From assembly GCA_027064025.1 (NCBI GenBank), contig JAMOQL010000188.1, positions 1 to 36,108 on the forward strand: 36,108 bases of DNA, in the 5' to 3' direction. The DNA is from Bacteroidales bacterium (GTDB lineage: Bacteria > Bacteroidota > Bacteroidia > Bacteroidales > JAFGXI01). Under the pieces are notes generated by a model. It was not told the origin of the DNA, ran no database searches, and saw nothing but the letters and a program-made list of their open reading frames with translations. Positions 24,790 to 33,570 of this stretch are shown in pieces (positions within the stretch are counted from its first letter, which is position 1; each line of letters opens with the position of its first letter). A program made the translations under genes and the position numbers.

Positions 24790-24980
24790 TTTAGTTGGAA
24801 AGTAAAAAAGTTGTAAGGTTTTAAAGTTGGGAATTTTCTTTTTTAAAGATATATCTTAGTATTTTTTTAAGATTTTACAATAAAAATATATTATTAATAA
24901 ATTGGTTAATGAGTTGTAAAGATAATATGAGGTAAAACCTTGTAACCTTTCAACTTTAAAACCTTAAAACCAGAGAATCG
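24790..24980. repeat. Inverted-repeat unit B between serA and the DUF1015 gene
   Basis: This 191-bp spacer has inverted arms: TAAGGTTTTAAAGTTG at 24814-24829 is the exact reverse complement of 24951-24966. The central part is AT-rich and non-coding. The arms resemble those of unit A (GTTGTAA and GTTTTAA blocks), and the right arm again ends about 10 nt before the next ATG. It looks like an emptied relative of unit A. Confidence 0.6.
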
Positions 24981-26231
24981 ATGGCAAATATAAAACCATT
25001 CAGAGGCATTAGACCTCCTAAAGATTTAGTAGAAAAGGTAGCTTGTTTACCTTACGACGTAATGAGTTCAGAAGAAGCAAGAGCTATGGCAGGAGAAAAT
25101 CCTATGTCTTTATTACATATTACCAAAGCAGAAATTGATTTCGAACCTGGATACGACGAACATTCAGAAGAAGTTTATCAAAAGTCTTTATCTAACTTTA
25201 AAATGTTCCAAGAAAAAGGATATCTAAGAAAGGAAGAAAAAGATATGTACTACATCTATGCTCAAACTATGGATGGCAGAACACAATACGGAATTGTTGG
25301 AGGTGCTTCTACTCAGGATTATTTAGACGGGATCATTAAAAAGCACGAACTTACTCGTCCCGATAAAGAGCAAGACAGAATGATTAATGTGCGTATTAAT
25401 AACGCGAACATAGAGCCTGTATTTTTTGCATATCCAGCTGTTGCCGAAATAGATGCTATAGTAGAAGATATTGTTAAAAACAAACCTGCAGAATATGATT
25501 ATACTGCAGAAGATGGATTTGGTCATCACTTCTGGCTAGTTGATAAAGACGAAACAATTGCTAAATTAAAAGAGCTTTTCGAAACTAAAGTACCTTATAC
25601 TTATGTTGCTGATGGACATCACCGAACAGCTGCAGCTGCTTTAGTAGGTGCCGAAAAAGCAAAAGAAAATGCTAATCATACCGGTAACGAAGAATACAAC
25701 TATTTCTTAGCTGTACATTTCCCTGATAATCAGTTAAAAATTATTGATTATAATAGAACTGTAACAGATTTAAATGGACATTCTAAAGAAGACTTTATTG
25801 CAAAATTAGAAGAAAAATTTACGGTAAAAGAAGAAGGTTCTGAAATATTTAAACCTGCTAAACTACACCAATTTTCAATGTATTTAGACGGAAAATGGTA
25901 TTCAATGGAAGCTAAAGAAGGTACTTATGACGATAACGATCCTGTTGGTGTTTTAGATGTTTCTATCTTAACCAATTCTGTATTAGATCCTCTATTAGAT
26001 ATTAAAGACTTACGTCGTTCTAAGCGTATCGATTTTATTGGCGGAATTCGTGGTTTAGGAGAATTATCTAAACGTGTTGATTCTGGTAAAATGGAAGTTG
26101 CATTTGCGCTTTATCCTGTTTCTATGAAGCAATTAATAGACATTGCTGACACAGGAAATATTATGCCTCCAAAAACAACTTGGTTCGAACCCAAATTAAG
26201 AAGTGGATTAGTTATACATGAATTAGTATAA
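24981..26231 (+). CDS. DUF1015 family protein of the serine operon
   Basis: A 416-residue cytoplasmic protein of the DUF1015 family: IKPFRGIRPPKDLVEKVACLP at the N-terminus, IIKKHELTRPDKEQDR (118-133), and the hallmark VADGHHRTAAA (209-219). The family is often encoded beside serA/serC. Its function is not established to my knowledge. DGHHR resembles the phosphate-binding GxHR-type motif of the ParB/sulfiredoxin/SerK fold, so a kinase- or phosphatase-like role in serine phosphate chemistry is an open possibility. No serB is seen in this window. A terminator follows. Confidence 0.88.
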   Translation: MANIKPFRGIRPPKDLVEKVACLPYDVMSSEEARAMAGENPMSLLHITKAEIDFEPGYDEHSEEVYQKSLSNFKMFQEKGYLRKEEKDMYYIYAQTMDGRTQYGIVGGASTQDYLDGIIKKHELTRPDKEQDRMINVRINNANIEPVFFAYPAVAEIDAIVEDIVKNKPAEYDYTAEDGFGHHFWLVDKDETIAKLKELFETKVPYTYVADGHHRTAAAALVGAEKAKENANHTGNEEYNYFLAVHFPDNQLKIIDYNRTVTDLNGHSKEDFIAKLEEKFTVKEEGSEIFKPAKLHQFSMYLDGKWYSMEAKEGTYDDNDPVGVLDVSILTNSVLDPLLDIKDLRRSKRIDFIGGIRGLGELSKRVDSGKMEVAFALYPVSMKQLIDIADTGNIMPPKTTWFEPKLRSGLVIHELV

Positions 26232-26250
26232 TAAGCTTGCCACTTTTATA

Positions 26251-26290
26251 AAAGAAAGCCCCCAGCATTTATTTGTTGGAGGCTTTCTTT
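26251..26290. terminator. Bidirectional terminator between convergent genes
   Basis: AAAGAAAGCCCCCAGC (26251-26266) pairs with the mirror segment ending at 26290 (GTTGGAGGCTTTCTTT) in a stem of about 15 bp with one mismatch and a short loop. Both strands end in T-rich sequence. It serves the DUF1015 gene from the left and the alcohol dehydrogenase gene from the right. Confidence 0.92.
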
Positions 26291-26314
26291 AGTTTATTAA
26301 TCCGTTTATTCAAA

Positions 26315-27472
26315 TTATAATCTTGTTTTAAGAATCTCTTCAACTTTCATAGAATCAATATTTCGGTTCTCGCCTAATTTCCACCCCCGTTCCTTAATTC
26401 GTGGAGGAATCTCCCAAACCAGATAGCATTTCTCAGAATATTCTGTAATTCGAGTTAATACATTAAATGAATGGAAAAACGATTCCGTCTTCTCAATAGC
26501 CTGTTCTGCAACCAGCCTATCATCACCTTTAAGTCCCCATACATTTCGCCCATATTGAGCCAATTTCTTTTCCTTTTCATCAAACATTACCTCCCATACC
26601 CCCGGCAAAACAATAGCCAGCGTTTGAGCATGATCAATTTCAAAAGTAACTGTTAATTCGTGCCCAATCATATGTGTTGCCCAATCTTGTTTCACACCAG
26701 AGCCTATTAATCCATTTAATGCCATAGTAGCCGAAAACATAAAATGCTCTGCTAATTCTATATTCGATGAATCTTTAAAAATTCTAGGTCCTATTTCGAT
26801 TAAAGTTCTTAAAATAGTTTCTGAAAACCCATCTTGTATAAAAGAAGACTTATTAGAATCTGTAATATACTGTTCAAGGGTATGAACAAAAGCATCGATA
26901 ACTCCATTTGCAATCTGCTTTTTAGGTAGCGATACAACTACTGATGGATCTAAAATAGAAAACTTCGGAAAACAATTTTCGTTAGAAAAAACTAATTTTT
27001 CTTGTGTAGAAACTTTTGTAATAACAGCCCCAGAATTCATCTCAGAACCCGTAGCGGGTAGTGTAAGAATAGTTCCGAAAGGTAAAGCATTTTCAATATC
27101 TCCACCGCCATTTTTAACCATTTCCCAACTATCTCCTTCATAAGGTATGGCAGCAGAAATAAATTTAACACCATCTATCACAGAGCCTCCTCCAACAGCT
27201 AAAACAAAGTCTACTTTTTCGGTATTTGCTAGGTCTACAGCCTTAATAAGCGTTTCGTATTTAGGATTAGCCTCTACACCTGAGAATTCCACAATCGAAA
27301 AATCTTTTAATGCATTTATGACTTTATCGTAAACACCATTTTTTTTAATACTTCCTCCACCATATACAAGTAAAATCTTATCGTCGGCCTTTAAGTATTT
27401 ACCAATGGTTTCTATTTTATTTTGTCCAAAAATAAGTTTTGTAGGATTATATAATTCAAATGGATCCATCAT
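26315..27472 (-). CDS. Iron-containing alcohol dehydrogenase (YqhD/BDH type)
   Basis: A 385-residue NAD(P)-dependent oxidoreductase of the group III alcohol dehydrogenases. The N-terminus FELYNPTKLIFGQNKIETIG is typical of butanol-dehydrogenase/YqhD-like members. GGGSVIDGVKFIS binds the dinucleotide, and metal ligands appear in DAFVHTLEQY, HMIGHELTV and DHAQTLAIVLPG. The C-terminal GLKGDDRLVAEQAIEKTE is also typical. Aldehyde reduction is the likely role; substrate unknown. I start at 27472 or the adjacent Met codon at 27469, because an in-frame ATG at 27526 would read through the terminator at 27497-27544. Confidence 0.92.
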   Translation of the reverse strand: MMDPFELYNPTKLIFGQNKIETIGKYLKADDKILLVYGGGSIKKNGVYDKVINALKDFSIVEFSGVEANPKYETLIKAVDLANTEKVDFVLAVGGGSVIDGVKFISAAIPYEGDSWEMVKNGGGDIENALPFGTILTLPATGSEMNSGAVITKVSTQEKLVFSNENCFPKFSILDPSVVVSLPKKQIANGVIDAFVHTLEQYITDSNKSSFIQDGFSETILRTLIEIGPRIFKDSSNIELAEHFMFSATMALNGLIGSGVKQDWATHMIGHELTVTFEIDHAQTLAIVLPGVWEVMFDEKEKKLAQYGRNVWGLKGDDRLVAEQAIEKTESFFHSFNVLTRITEYSEKCYLVWEIPPRIKERGWKLGENRNIDSMKVEEILKTRL

Positions 27473-27489
27473 ATTTTTCAAGTTTTCGT

Positions 27490-27544
27490 ATTTAAAAAAA
27501 GCAGCTTCAAAGAATATTGAAATCAATTCTACGAAACTGCTTTT
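27490..27544 (-). terminator. Intrinsic terminator of the secreted nuclease gene
   Basis: On the minus strand AAAAGCAGTTTC (27544-27533) pairs with GAAGCTGCTTTT (27508-27497) over 12 bp with one wobble and a 24-nt loop, followed by a T run. It lies about 20 nt after the nuclease stop and separates that gene from the alcohol dehydrogenase gene. Confidence 0.85.
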
Positions 27545-27565
27545 ACTTTTATAAGTATGTTACAT

Positions 27566-28621
27566 TTATTTTTTTTCTTTAATTAAATATAGAAAAACAG
27601 GAAAGTGATCACTATATCCTCCTAACCATGCCCCTCCAGCAAAGGTTCTTTTAGGATAATTTTTAAACCTTCCAGATTGTTGGATTAATTCAGGGTCTTT
27701 AAATATTTCGGCTTTATAATACTTCCATTTTTGAGCATCTTTGTTAATTAAACTAGGCGAAAGCATTAATTGGTCAAACAAATTCCAAGTATCATTATAA
27801 GCCCCTGTACCGTTACCCGCTTTATAGAATTTTTCCATAGGATTAAAAAACTGATTTTCTGCGACATTATTTATATCAGCAGAAGTATTAATAACTTTTT
27901 TCACACTCTTATTGGTAGGGTCATCATTCAAATCGCCCATAATAATAATCTTTGCACCTGGTTCAATGGCTCTAATCGAATCTGAAATAGAACGGGCTAG
28001 ACCTGCTGCAGCCTCTCTAAGTGGACTAGAGCGTTTTTCTCCACCTCTACGCGATGGCCAGTGGTTCACCTGAATATAAATAGATTCCCCACCCAATTTA
28101 GCATGCACAACTAGTTGATCTCTAGTTCTGAAATTGGGCTTTTTAGAATAATATAATCTTCGGGATTGCGAATTAATAATTTTCACAAAATCTTTTCTAT
28201 AAATAAGAGCGACATCAATTCCTCGACGATCTGGAGATTCATAATGAACAATACCATAATTATATTTTTTTAAATTCGGATGATTAATCAAATCTCGGAT
28301 AACTGCTTCATTTTCGACTTCCGACACACCAACAATCATTGGAGCTGTTTTGGATAAATCTGAACCCAATTGAGAAATAACATGCGACATATTATCAATC
28401 TTTTTTAAATAACGCTCACTATTCCACATGTTTTTACCCTTTGGAGTAAACTCATCTTGTAGGATTTTATTTGGATCTGGATCTACAATCGTATCGAATA
28501 GGTTTTCTAGATTATAAAAACCAATAGTAGCTAAATCATATGATTTTTGATTTTGTGCCGTTAAGTTAAAGGTTGATATTGAAAATATTACAAGTAATAT
28601 TATTAGGCTATAATGTTTCAT
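27566..28621 (-). CDS. Secreted endonuclease/exonuclease/phosphatase family protein
   Basis: A 351-residue exported protein with signal peptide MKHYSLIILL through FNLTA, cleavage before Gln23. It has all EEP (DNase I-like) active-site motifs: FYNLENLFD (Asn38), GVSEVENE (Glu101), QVNHWPSRRGG (His187), IMGDLNDDP (Asp230, Asn232) and the C-terminal YSDHFPV. It is therefore a probable metal-dependent phosphodiesterase acting on nucleic acids or other phosphoesters in the periplasm or outside the cell. It is divergent from a TonB-dependent receptor and a lipoprotein with nuclease-associated OB-type domains, which supports a scavenging role. Confidence 0.92.
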   Translation of the reverse strand: MKHYSLIILLVIFSISTFNLTAQNQKSYDLATIGFYNLENLFDTIVDPDPNKILQDEFTPKGKNMWNSERYLKKIDNMSHVISQLGSDLSKTAPMIVGVSEVENEAVIRDLINHPNLKKYNYGIVHYESPDRRGIDVALIYRKDFVKIINSQSRRLYYSKKPNFRTRDQLVVHAKLGGESIYIQVNHWPSRRGGEKRSSPLREAAAGLARSISDSIRAIEPGAKIIIMGDLNDDPTNKSVKKVINTSADINNVAENQFFNPMEKFYKAGNGTGAYNDTWNLFDQLMLSPSLINKDAQKWKYYKAEIFKDPELIQQSGRFKNYPKRTFAGGAWLGGYSDHFPVFLYLIKEKK

Positions 28622-29011
28622 ACTTTTATGTGTTTATTTTATTTGCGAATTGCTGTACAAAATAAAAGCCAAAAATTGTAAATATGAAAGAATATCACTT
28701 ATTTTTTTTAATATTAATTGGTTAACCACAAATTCAAGCATTAATTATGATAGATATTAATGTTTCGAAGAACAAAAAAGTAAATACAAAATATGCAAAA
28801 AATAGAAATTTCATTTCCTTAATTTTAGAGATACATAATTTAACCAAAAAGTAATAATCAATCTAAAAAATAATCGTAACATTGTAGTCCCAAAAAAATA
28901 TTGGTCATAAACTACTAAATATTTATTTTTGGAAATGTTCTTTTGAAAATATTTTTATTAATTAGATTGTAAATACAAAAAGAAGTGTTTACAACATTAA
29001 ATTCTAAACAA
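28622..29011. other. Divergent intergenic region, nuclease / TonB receptor
   Basis: A 390-bp AT-rich region between divergent genes. On the right it contains the receptor promoter (28901-28931). A 35-codon ORF at 28747-28854 shows no family resemblance and no clear ribosome-binding site. No repeat or RNA gene is seen. Shared control of the two divergent units from here is possible. Confidence 0.5.
28901..28931 (+). promoter_or_regulatory. Promoter of the TonB-dependent receptor operon
   Basis: TTG at 28901-28903 and TATTTTTG at 28924-28931 with 20 nt between them fit the Bacteroidota promoter. Predicted start is near 28938, leaving a leader of about 75 nt. Confidence 0.65.
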
Positions 29012-31501
29012 ATGAGAAGAATTCTACTACCAATTTTTATTGGTTTAGTCGGTTTTTCATTTGCACAAGAGGTTAGGGATACTAGTTCAGCCAAAATGGC
29101 GAATCTACCAACGATTAATCTTTCAACAGATGAGATTGACAACGAAGAGAGTGAAGAAGTAAGCAATGTTTCTAGTTTGCTTCAAGGCTCAAAAGATGTG
29201 TTTGTTAATACCGCAGGTTACTCCTTTGGTGCAGCACGTTTTAAAATGAGAGGGTACGATTCACGTAACACCGATGTGTTTATGAATGGGATACCTGTTA
29301 ACGATATTGAAGGAGGCCGTGTATATTGGGGCATCTGGGGTGGACTTAACGACATGACCCGTAACAAACAGTACGTTAACGGATTAGACAAAAGTCAATT
29401 TGCTTTTGGCGGCATTGGCGGTTCTAATTACATTACTACTAGAGCCTCTAAGTATCGCAAAAGTATTGGAGCTAGTTACGCTGTTTCTAACAGATCGTAC
29501 AGAAATCGAATGATGTTAACTTATGCAACAGGTGAAATGGCAAATGGCTGGTCTATTGCTGCTTCAGCATCTAAGCGATGGGCACAAGAAGGTTACCAAG
29601 AAGGAACCTCTTACGATGCTTACGCTTATTTCTTATCTGTTGAAAAGAAAATAAACGACAAACACAGTTTTGGAATTACAGCTTTTGGTTCTCCTTCTAA
29701 ACGAGGAAAAGCTGGAGGTTCTGTTCAAGAAGCATACGACCTTACAGATAATAATTATTACAACCCAAATTGGGGGTATCAAAATGGAGAAAAAAGAAAT
29801 GCTAAAGTTTCTACTTCTCACAAACCTCATATTATTCTTTCGCATTATTACACACCGTCCGATAAATTATCAGTAACCACTTCTTTAAGCTATGCTTTTG
29901 GAACGTACGGAACAACTGCATTAGATTGGTACAATACTGCCGACCCAAGACCAGATTATTATCGAAAATTACCTTCCTATTATGATGACCCTACAGCCAG
30001 CGCAGCTGTTGCTGAAGCTTTTAAAGCCAATCACCAGTTAGATTGGGATCATTTTTATACTGTAAATAAATATAATAAAGACGGACGTTCTTCATACATT
30101 ATCGAAGAAAGAAAAACAGATTATACACAAGCTAACGCAAGCGTAATAGCTAATTATAAAATGAATGATAAAATTGCCATCGATGGTGGTGCTAATTACA
30201 GTTACTACAAAGGAAGACATTACAAAGAAGTTAACGATTTATTAGGAGGTCAGTATTATTTAGATATTGATAAATATGCAGAAAGAGATTTCCCTAACGA
30301 TCCTGATATGATTGATAACGACATTAATAATCCAGATAAAGTAAGACACGTAGGTGATGTATTAGGTTACGATTACGATATGAATCAAACAAAATATTCT
30401 GCTTGGGGACAAGTATCTGCAAAACTAGAAAAACTAGACCTCTTTGCTGCTCTTAATCTTTCTAATACCACTTTCTGGAGAACAGGACATATGCAAAACG
30501 GTAAATTTAAGGACAATTCTTTTGGCGATTCTGAAAAACAAAACTTCTTTAATTATGGAATTAAAGCAGGAGCCACTTATAAAATTAATGGAAGAAATTA
30601 CGTTTATGCTCAAGGTTATTACGGAACTAGAGCTCCTTTAATCAGAAACTCGTATGTTTCGGAAAGAACCCGAGATTTTACAGTTGATGGTTTATCGGAA
30701 GAAACAGTCATGTCAGCCGACGGAGGTTATTATTTACGTTCTCCTAGGATTAAAGCTAGACTCTCTGGATACTATGCTAAATTCCAAAATCAAACTCAAG
30801 TTTACAGTTTTTACAACGATAAATTTAACAGCTATACTAATCAGATTTTATCGGGAATCGATAAACAAAACATGGGTATAGAATTAGGTATCGACGGAAA
30901 GATTAATTCAAGCTTTTCAGCTAATGCCGTAGTGGCTATTGGTCAGCACACTTACACCAACCGACCAACAGGCGTAACCATTCAAGATAACGATGCAACA
31001 CCTTTAGCACAAGGAACAACTATCTACCAAGAAAATTTTTACCAAGCTATGGGACCACAAAATGCTTACTCTTTAGGAGTTAAATATACTAATCCTCATT
31101 TTTGGTTTGTTACTCTAACAGCTAATTATTATCAAAACAATTATCTACAGTTTAACCCTGCTCGTAGAACAGCAGAGGCTGTTTCTAACGAAACAGGAAC
31201 TCAGCAAATAGAATCAGGATCAGAACTATGGGATCAAGTTATCAATCAAGAAAAACTTAAAGATAATTTTACTTTAGATTTATTTGCTCGTAAAACTTGG
31301 AGAGTAAAAGGTTACTATATATACTTAAATGCAGGAGTTAACAATATTTTAAACAATCAAGATTTTGTAACTGGTGGATATGAACAAAGACGTTTCGATT
31401 TTCAAGACAATCCAAACGAATCTAATGTGGATAAATTTCCACCAAAATATTTCTACGCTTATGGTATTAACTACTTTGTAAGTGTTGGATTTTGGCTATA
31501 A
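29012..31501 (+). CDS. TonB-dependent outer-membrane receptor
   Basis: An 829-residue outer-membrane beta-barrel receptor. The signal peptide (MRRILLPIFIGLVGFSFA) is cleaved before Gln. A plug domain follows (VSSLLQGSKDVFVNTAGYSFG, FKMRGYDSRNTDVFMNGIPV, FGGIGGSNYITTR), then a barrel rich in aromatic alternating strands to the C-terminal VSVGFWL. It lacks the N-terminal carboxypeptidase-like domain of SusC-type receptors, and no SusD gene follows. I start at 29012 since the signal peptide begins there; an in-frame ATG lies 27 nt upstream. The next gene, 57 nt on, encodes a surface-type lipoprotein. Confidence 0.93.
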   Translation: MRRILLPIFIGLVGFSFAQEVRDTSSAKMANLPTINLSTDEIDNEESEEVSNVSSLLQGSKDVFVNTAGYSFGAARFKMRGYDSRNTDVFMNGIPVNDIEGGRVYWGIWGGLNDMTRNKQYVNGLDKSQFAFGGIGGSNYITTRASKYRKSIGASYAVSNRSYRNRMMLTYATGEMANGWSIAASASKRWAQEGYQEGTSYDAYAYFLSVEKKINDKHSFGITAFGSPSKRGKAGGSVQEAYDLTDNNYYNPNWGYQNGEKRNAKVSTSHKPHIILSHYYTPSDKLSVTTSLSYAFGTYGTTALDWYNTADPRPDYYRKLPSYYDDPTASAAVAEAFKANHQLDWDHFYTVNKYNKDGRSSYIIEERKTDYTQANASVIANYKMNDKIAIDGGANYSYYKGRHYKEVNDLLGGQYYLDIDKYAERDFPNDPDMIDNDINNPDKVRHVGDVLGYDYDMNQTKYSAWGQVSAKLEKLDLFAALNLSNTTFWRTGHMQNGKFKDNSFGDSEKQNFFNYGIKAGATYKINGRNYVYAQGYYGTRAPLIRNSYVSERTRDFTVDGLSEETVMSADGGYYLRSPRIKARLSGYYAKFQNQTQVYSFYNDKFNSYTNQILSGIDKQNMGIELGIDGKINSSFSANAVVAIGQHTYTNRPTGVTIQDNDATPLAQGTTIYQENFYQAMGPQNAYSLGVKYTNPHFWFVTLTANYYQNNYLQFNPARRTAEAVSNETGTQQIESGSELWDQVINQEKLKDNFTLDLFARKTWRVKGYYIYLNAGVNNILNNQDFVTGGYEQRRFDFQDNPNESNVDKFPPKYFYAYGINYFVSVGFWL

Positions 31502-31558
31502 GCTATCCTTGACAAATATTTAAATAAAAAAAGAAAATAATATATTAATATTTCAATC

Positions 31559-33367
31559 ATGAAAAATACATTTAAAATAATACTAAGCCTATTTATCATT
31601 ACAGGGTTAATGATGACAAGCTGTGTAAAAGACGATTTCGACCAACCAGAAACCCCAGATCCTTGCGATATTAGCTCAGGACTAACACCAACTTCGGGAT
31701 TAACAGTTCAACGCTTATTGACAGAATATCCTTCTTTTAAAGTACTAGATGCTGCTGGAGAAGTAAGAGAATTTCCTGTTGATTCTAATTATATTTTCGA
31801 AGGCGTTATTGTTTCTAGCGATGAGACAGGAAACTTTTACAAAGCTATTTATGTACAAGATGCTACAGGCGGTATTATGCTTAGTATAGATGGTACAAGT
31901 TTATTTAATGATTATAAAATTGGACAAACTGTACATATCAAATTATCTGGGTTAACCTGCCATTATTCAACAGGTTCGTTCGAAACAGAAATTATTGAAA
32001 TAGGTTACGGACAGTACTCAGATTCCTACGGTCAAAAGATAGGCAGAATTCCTGTTACAGTATTGCCACAGTTTGTAAAAAACAATTCTTGTCCTACAAC
32101 GGTAACACCAATAGATATCGACATGTTGTCTAGCGACAATTCAAATATTGGTCGATTAGTTAGATTATCGGATGTAGAATTTATTGATAGCGAATTGGAT
32201 AGTACCTATGCTTTTACTAATAAGAATACAGATAGACATATCCAAGATTGCAATGGGAACCAAATAATTGTAAGAAATAGTGGGTATGCAAATTTTGCTG
32301 CATTACAATTGCCACAAGGCAAAGGAACTATAACAGGTATTTATACTAAATACAACGGAGCAGTTCAGTTTATTATTAGAGATACTACCGATGTAGATAT
32401 GAATGGTACACGTTGCGGTGGTGGTATAAATCCAGGTGCAGGTACTGGTTCTGGAACTTTCGACGATCCTTACGATATTGAAGCAGCAACAGCTAATCAA
32501 GACGCTGCAACTGGCGTTTGGGTAACAGGTTATTTAGTAGGTGTTTACAATACAGATGGCACAGATAATATTTCTGAATTTACACCTCCATTTACTATTG
32601 CATATAATGTATATTTAGCTCCTACAGCTGACGAAACTGATACAACAAAAATGTTAATGATTCAATTACCTTCAGGAGAAATTAGAGATTCAACAAATTT
32701 ATCTAGCAATGGCGGTATGTACCAGCAAGAAGTAAAATACCATGGTGACTTACTAACTTATAATAACCTTCCTGGATTAAAAAATACTGATGGTTATTGG
32801 AAAATGTCCACAAATACAGGTTTAGACCCTAATTATGTTGATCCAGGAACAATTTGGTCAGAAGATTTTTCTGCAATTGCAAACCCTTACGATCCTATCA
32901 CCTCTATGACTGTTGTAATGGAAGCAGGAACAAAAGACTGGCATGGTGATGGCTATAATGGTCAATCTGCAGAAATGTCCGCTTATGACTCAGGAGAAGC
33001 TAGTAATATTGGTTGGTTAATTACACCAGCTATTGATTTAACAACAGCAACTGCTCCAAAATTAACTTTCTACTCTGCTTTAAAATACTCAGCAGGAGAT
33101 TTACTTACGGTTTGGATTTCGACAAACTACGATGGTGGAACTTCACCACAAACAGCAACATGGACAGAGTTAACTTCTGCAAATATTGTTGATTCATCTG
33201 ATCCTGTAGATGGAGCATCAGGTTATAATTACACTACCTCAGGAGATGTTGATTTATCAACTTATACCTCATCTTCTACAGTATATATTGCATGGAAATA
33301 TGTTGGTAGCGGAACTAACGGTGAAACAACTAAATATAGAGTTGATGATATTAGAATTGGAGAATAA
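31559..33367 (+). CDS. DUF5689/DUF6359/choice-of-anchor-J surface lipoprotein
   Basis: A 602-residue lipoprotein. The signal ends in the lipobox MTSC (Cys22), followed by VKDDFD, a K-D-D tract matching the Bacteroidota surface-export signal. An N-terminal DUF5689-like domain (about 45-280: FEGVIVSSDETGNFYKAIYV, GRLVRLSDVEFID, IVRNSGYANF) is OB-fold-like. A Gly-rich linker leads to a DUF6359-like domain (about 295-415: GVWVTGYLVGVYN, MLMIQLPSGEIRDSTNLSSN, NNLPGLKNTDGYW). The end is a choice-of-anchor-J jelly-roll (about 430-600: WSEDFSAI, GWLITPAIDLT, RVDDIRIG). It is co-transcribed with the TonB receptor and probably binds its substrate at the surface. Confidence 0.88.
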   Translation: MKNTFKIILSLFIITGLMMTSCVKDDFDQPETPDPCDISSGLTPTSGLTVQRLLTEYPSFKVLDAAGEVREFPVDSNYIFEGVIVSSDETGNFYKAIYVQDATGGIMLSIDGTSLFNDYKIGQTVHIKLSGLTCHYSTGSFETEIIEIGYGQYSDSYGQKIGRIPVTVLPQFVKNNSCPTTVTPIDIDMLSSDNSNIGRLVRLSDVEFIDSELDSTYAFTNKNTDRHIQDCNGNQIIVRNSGYANFAALQLPQGKGTITGIYTKYNGAVQFIIRDTTDVDMNGTRCGGGINPGAGTGSGTFDDPYDIEAATANQDAATGVWVTGYLVGVYNTDGTDNISEFTPPFTIAYNVYLAPTADETDTTKMLMIQLPSGEIRDSTNLSSNGGMYQQEVKYHGDLLTYNNLPGLKNTDGYWKMSTNTGLDPNYVDPGTIWSEDFSAIANPYDPITSMTVVMEAGTKDWHGDGYNGQSAEMSAYDSGEASNIGWLITPAIDLTTATAPKLTFYSALKYSAGDLLTVWISTNYDGGTSPQTATWTELTSANIVDSSDPVDGASGYNYTTSGDVDLSTYTSSSTVYIAWKYVGSGTNGETTKYRVDDIRIGE

Positions 33368-33380
33368 CTAGCGAAGCTAG
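33368..33380 (+). other. Small perfect hairpin abutting the lipoprotein stop codon
   Basis: CTAGC-GAA-GCTAG begins at the base right after the TAA stop. AATTATTTTT follows, so it may be an mRNA 3'-end or weak first terminator before the stronger one at 33399. Confidence 0.45.
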
Positions 33381-33398
33381 AATTATTTTTATATCATA

Positions 33399-33431
33399 AA
33401 GGCTGTCTCAAAAGAGATGGCCTTTGTTTTT
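33399..33431 (+). terminator. Intrinsic terminator of the receptor-lipoprotein operon
   Basis: AAGGCTGTCTC (33399-33409) pairs with GAGATGGCCTT (33414-33424) in an 11-bp stem (two wobbles) with an AAAA loop, followed by TGTTTTT. It isolates the operon from porX. Confidence 0.92.
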
Positions 33432-33570
33432 AATAGTAAATATCGGCTTTTAGAAGAAAAAAATAAATTATAACTAAAATAAGTGTAATTCGAAACACAA
33501 TAATGAGTAATTTTATTACGTTAGCCACATATTGACACAAGCCTATTATTTCATAAACAGAAACAAAAAC

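Noticed and set aside
27473-27526. N-terminal extension of the iron alcohol dehydrogenase
   Set aside because: The extension is encoded by the terminator of the upstream nuclease gene and does not match the family N-terminus.
28747-28854. 35-codon plus-strand ORF (MIDINVSKNKK...) in the divergent spacer
   Set aside because: No family match, no clear ribosome-binding site and unremarkable AT-rich composition; likely chance.
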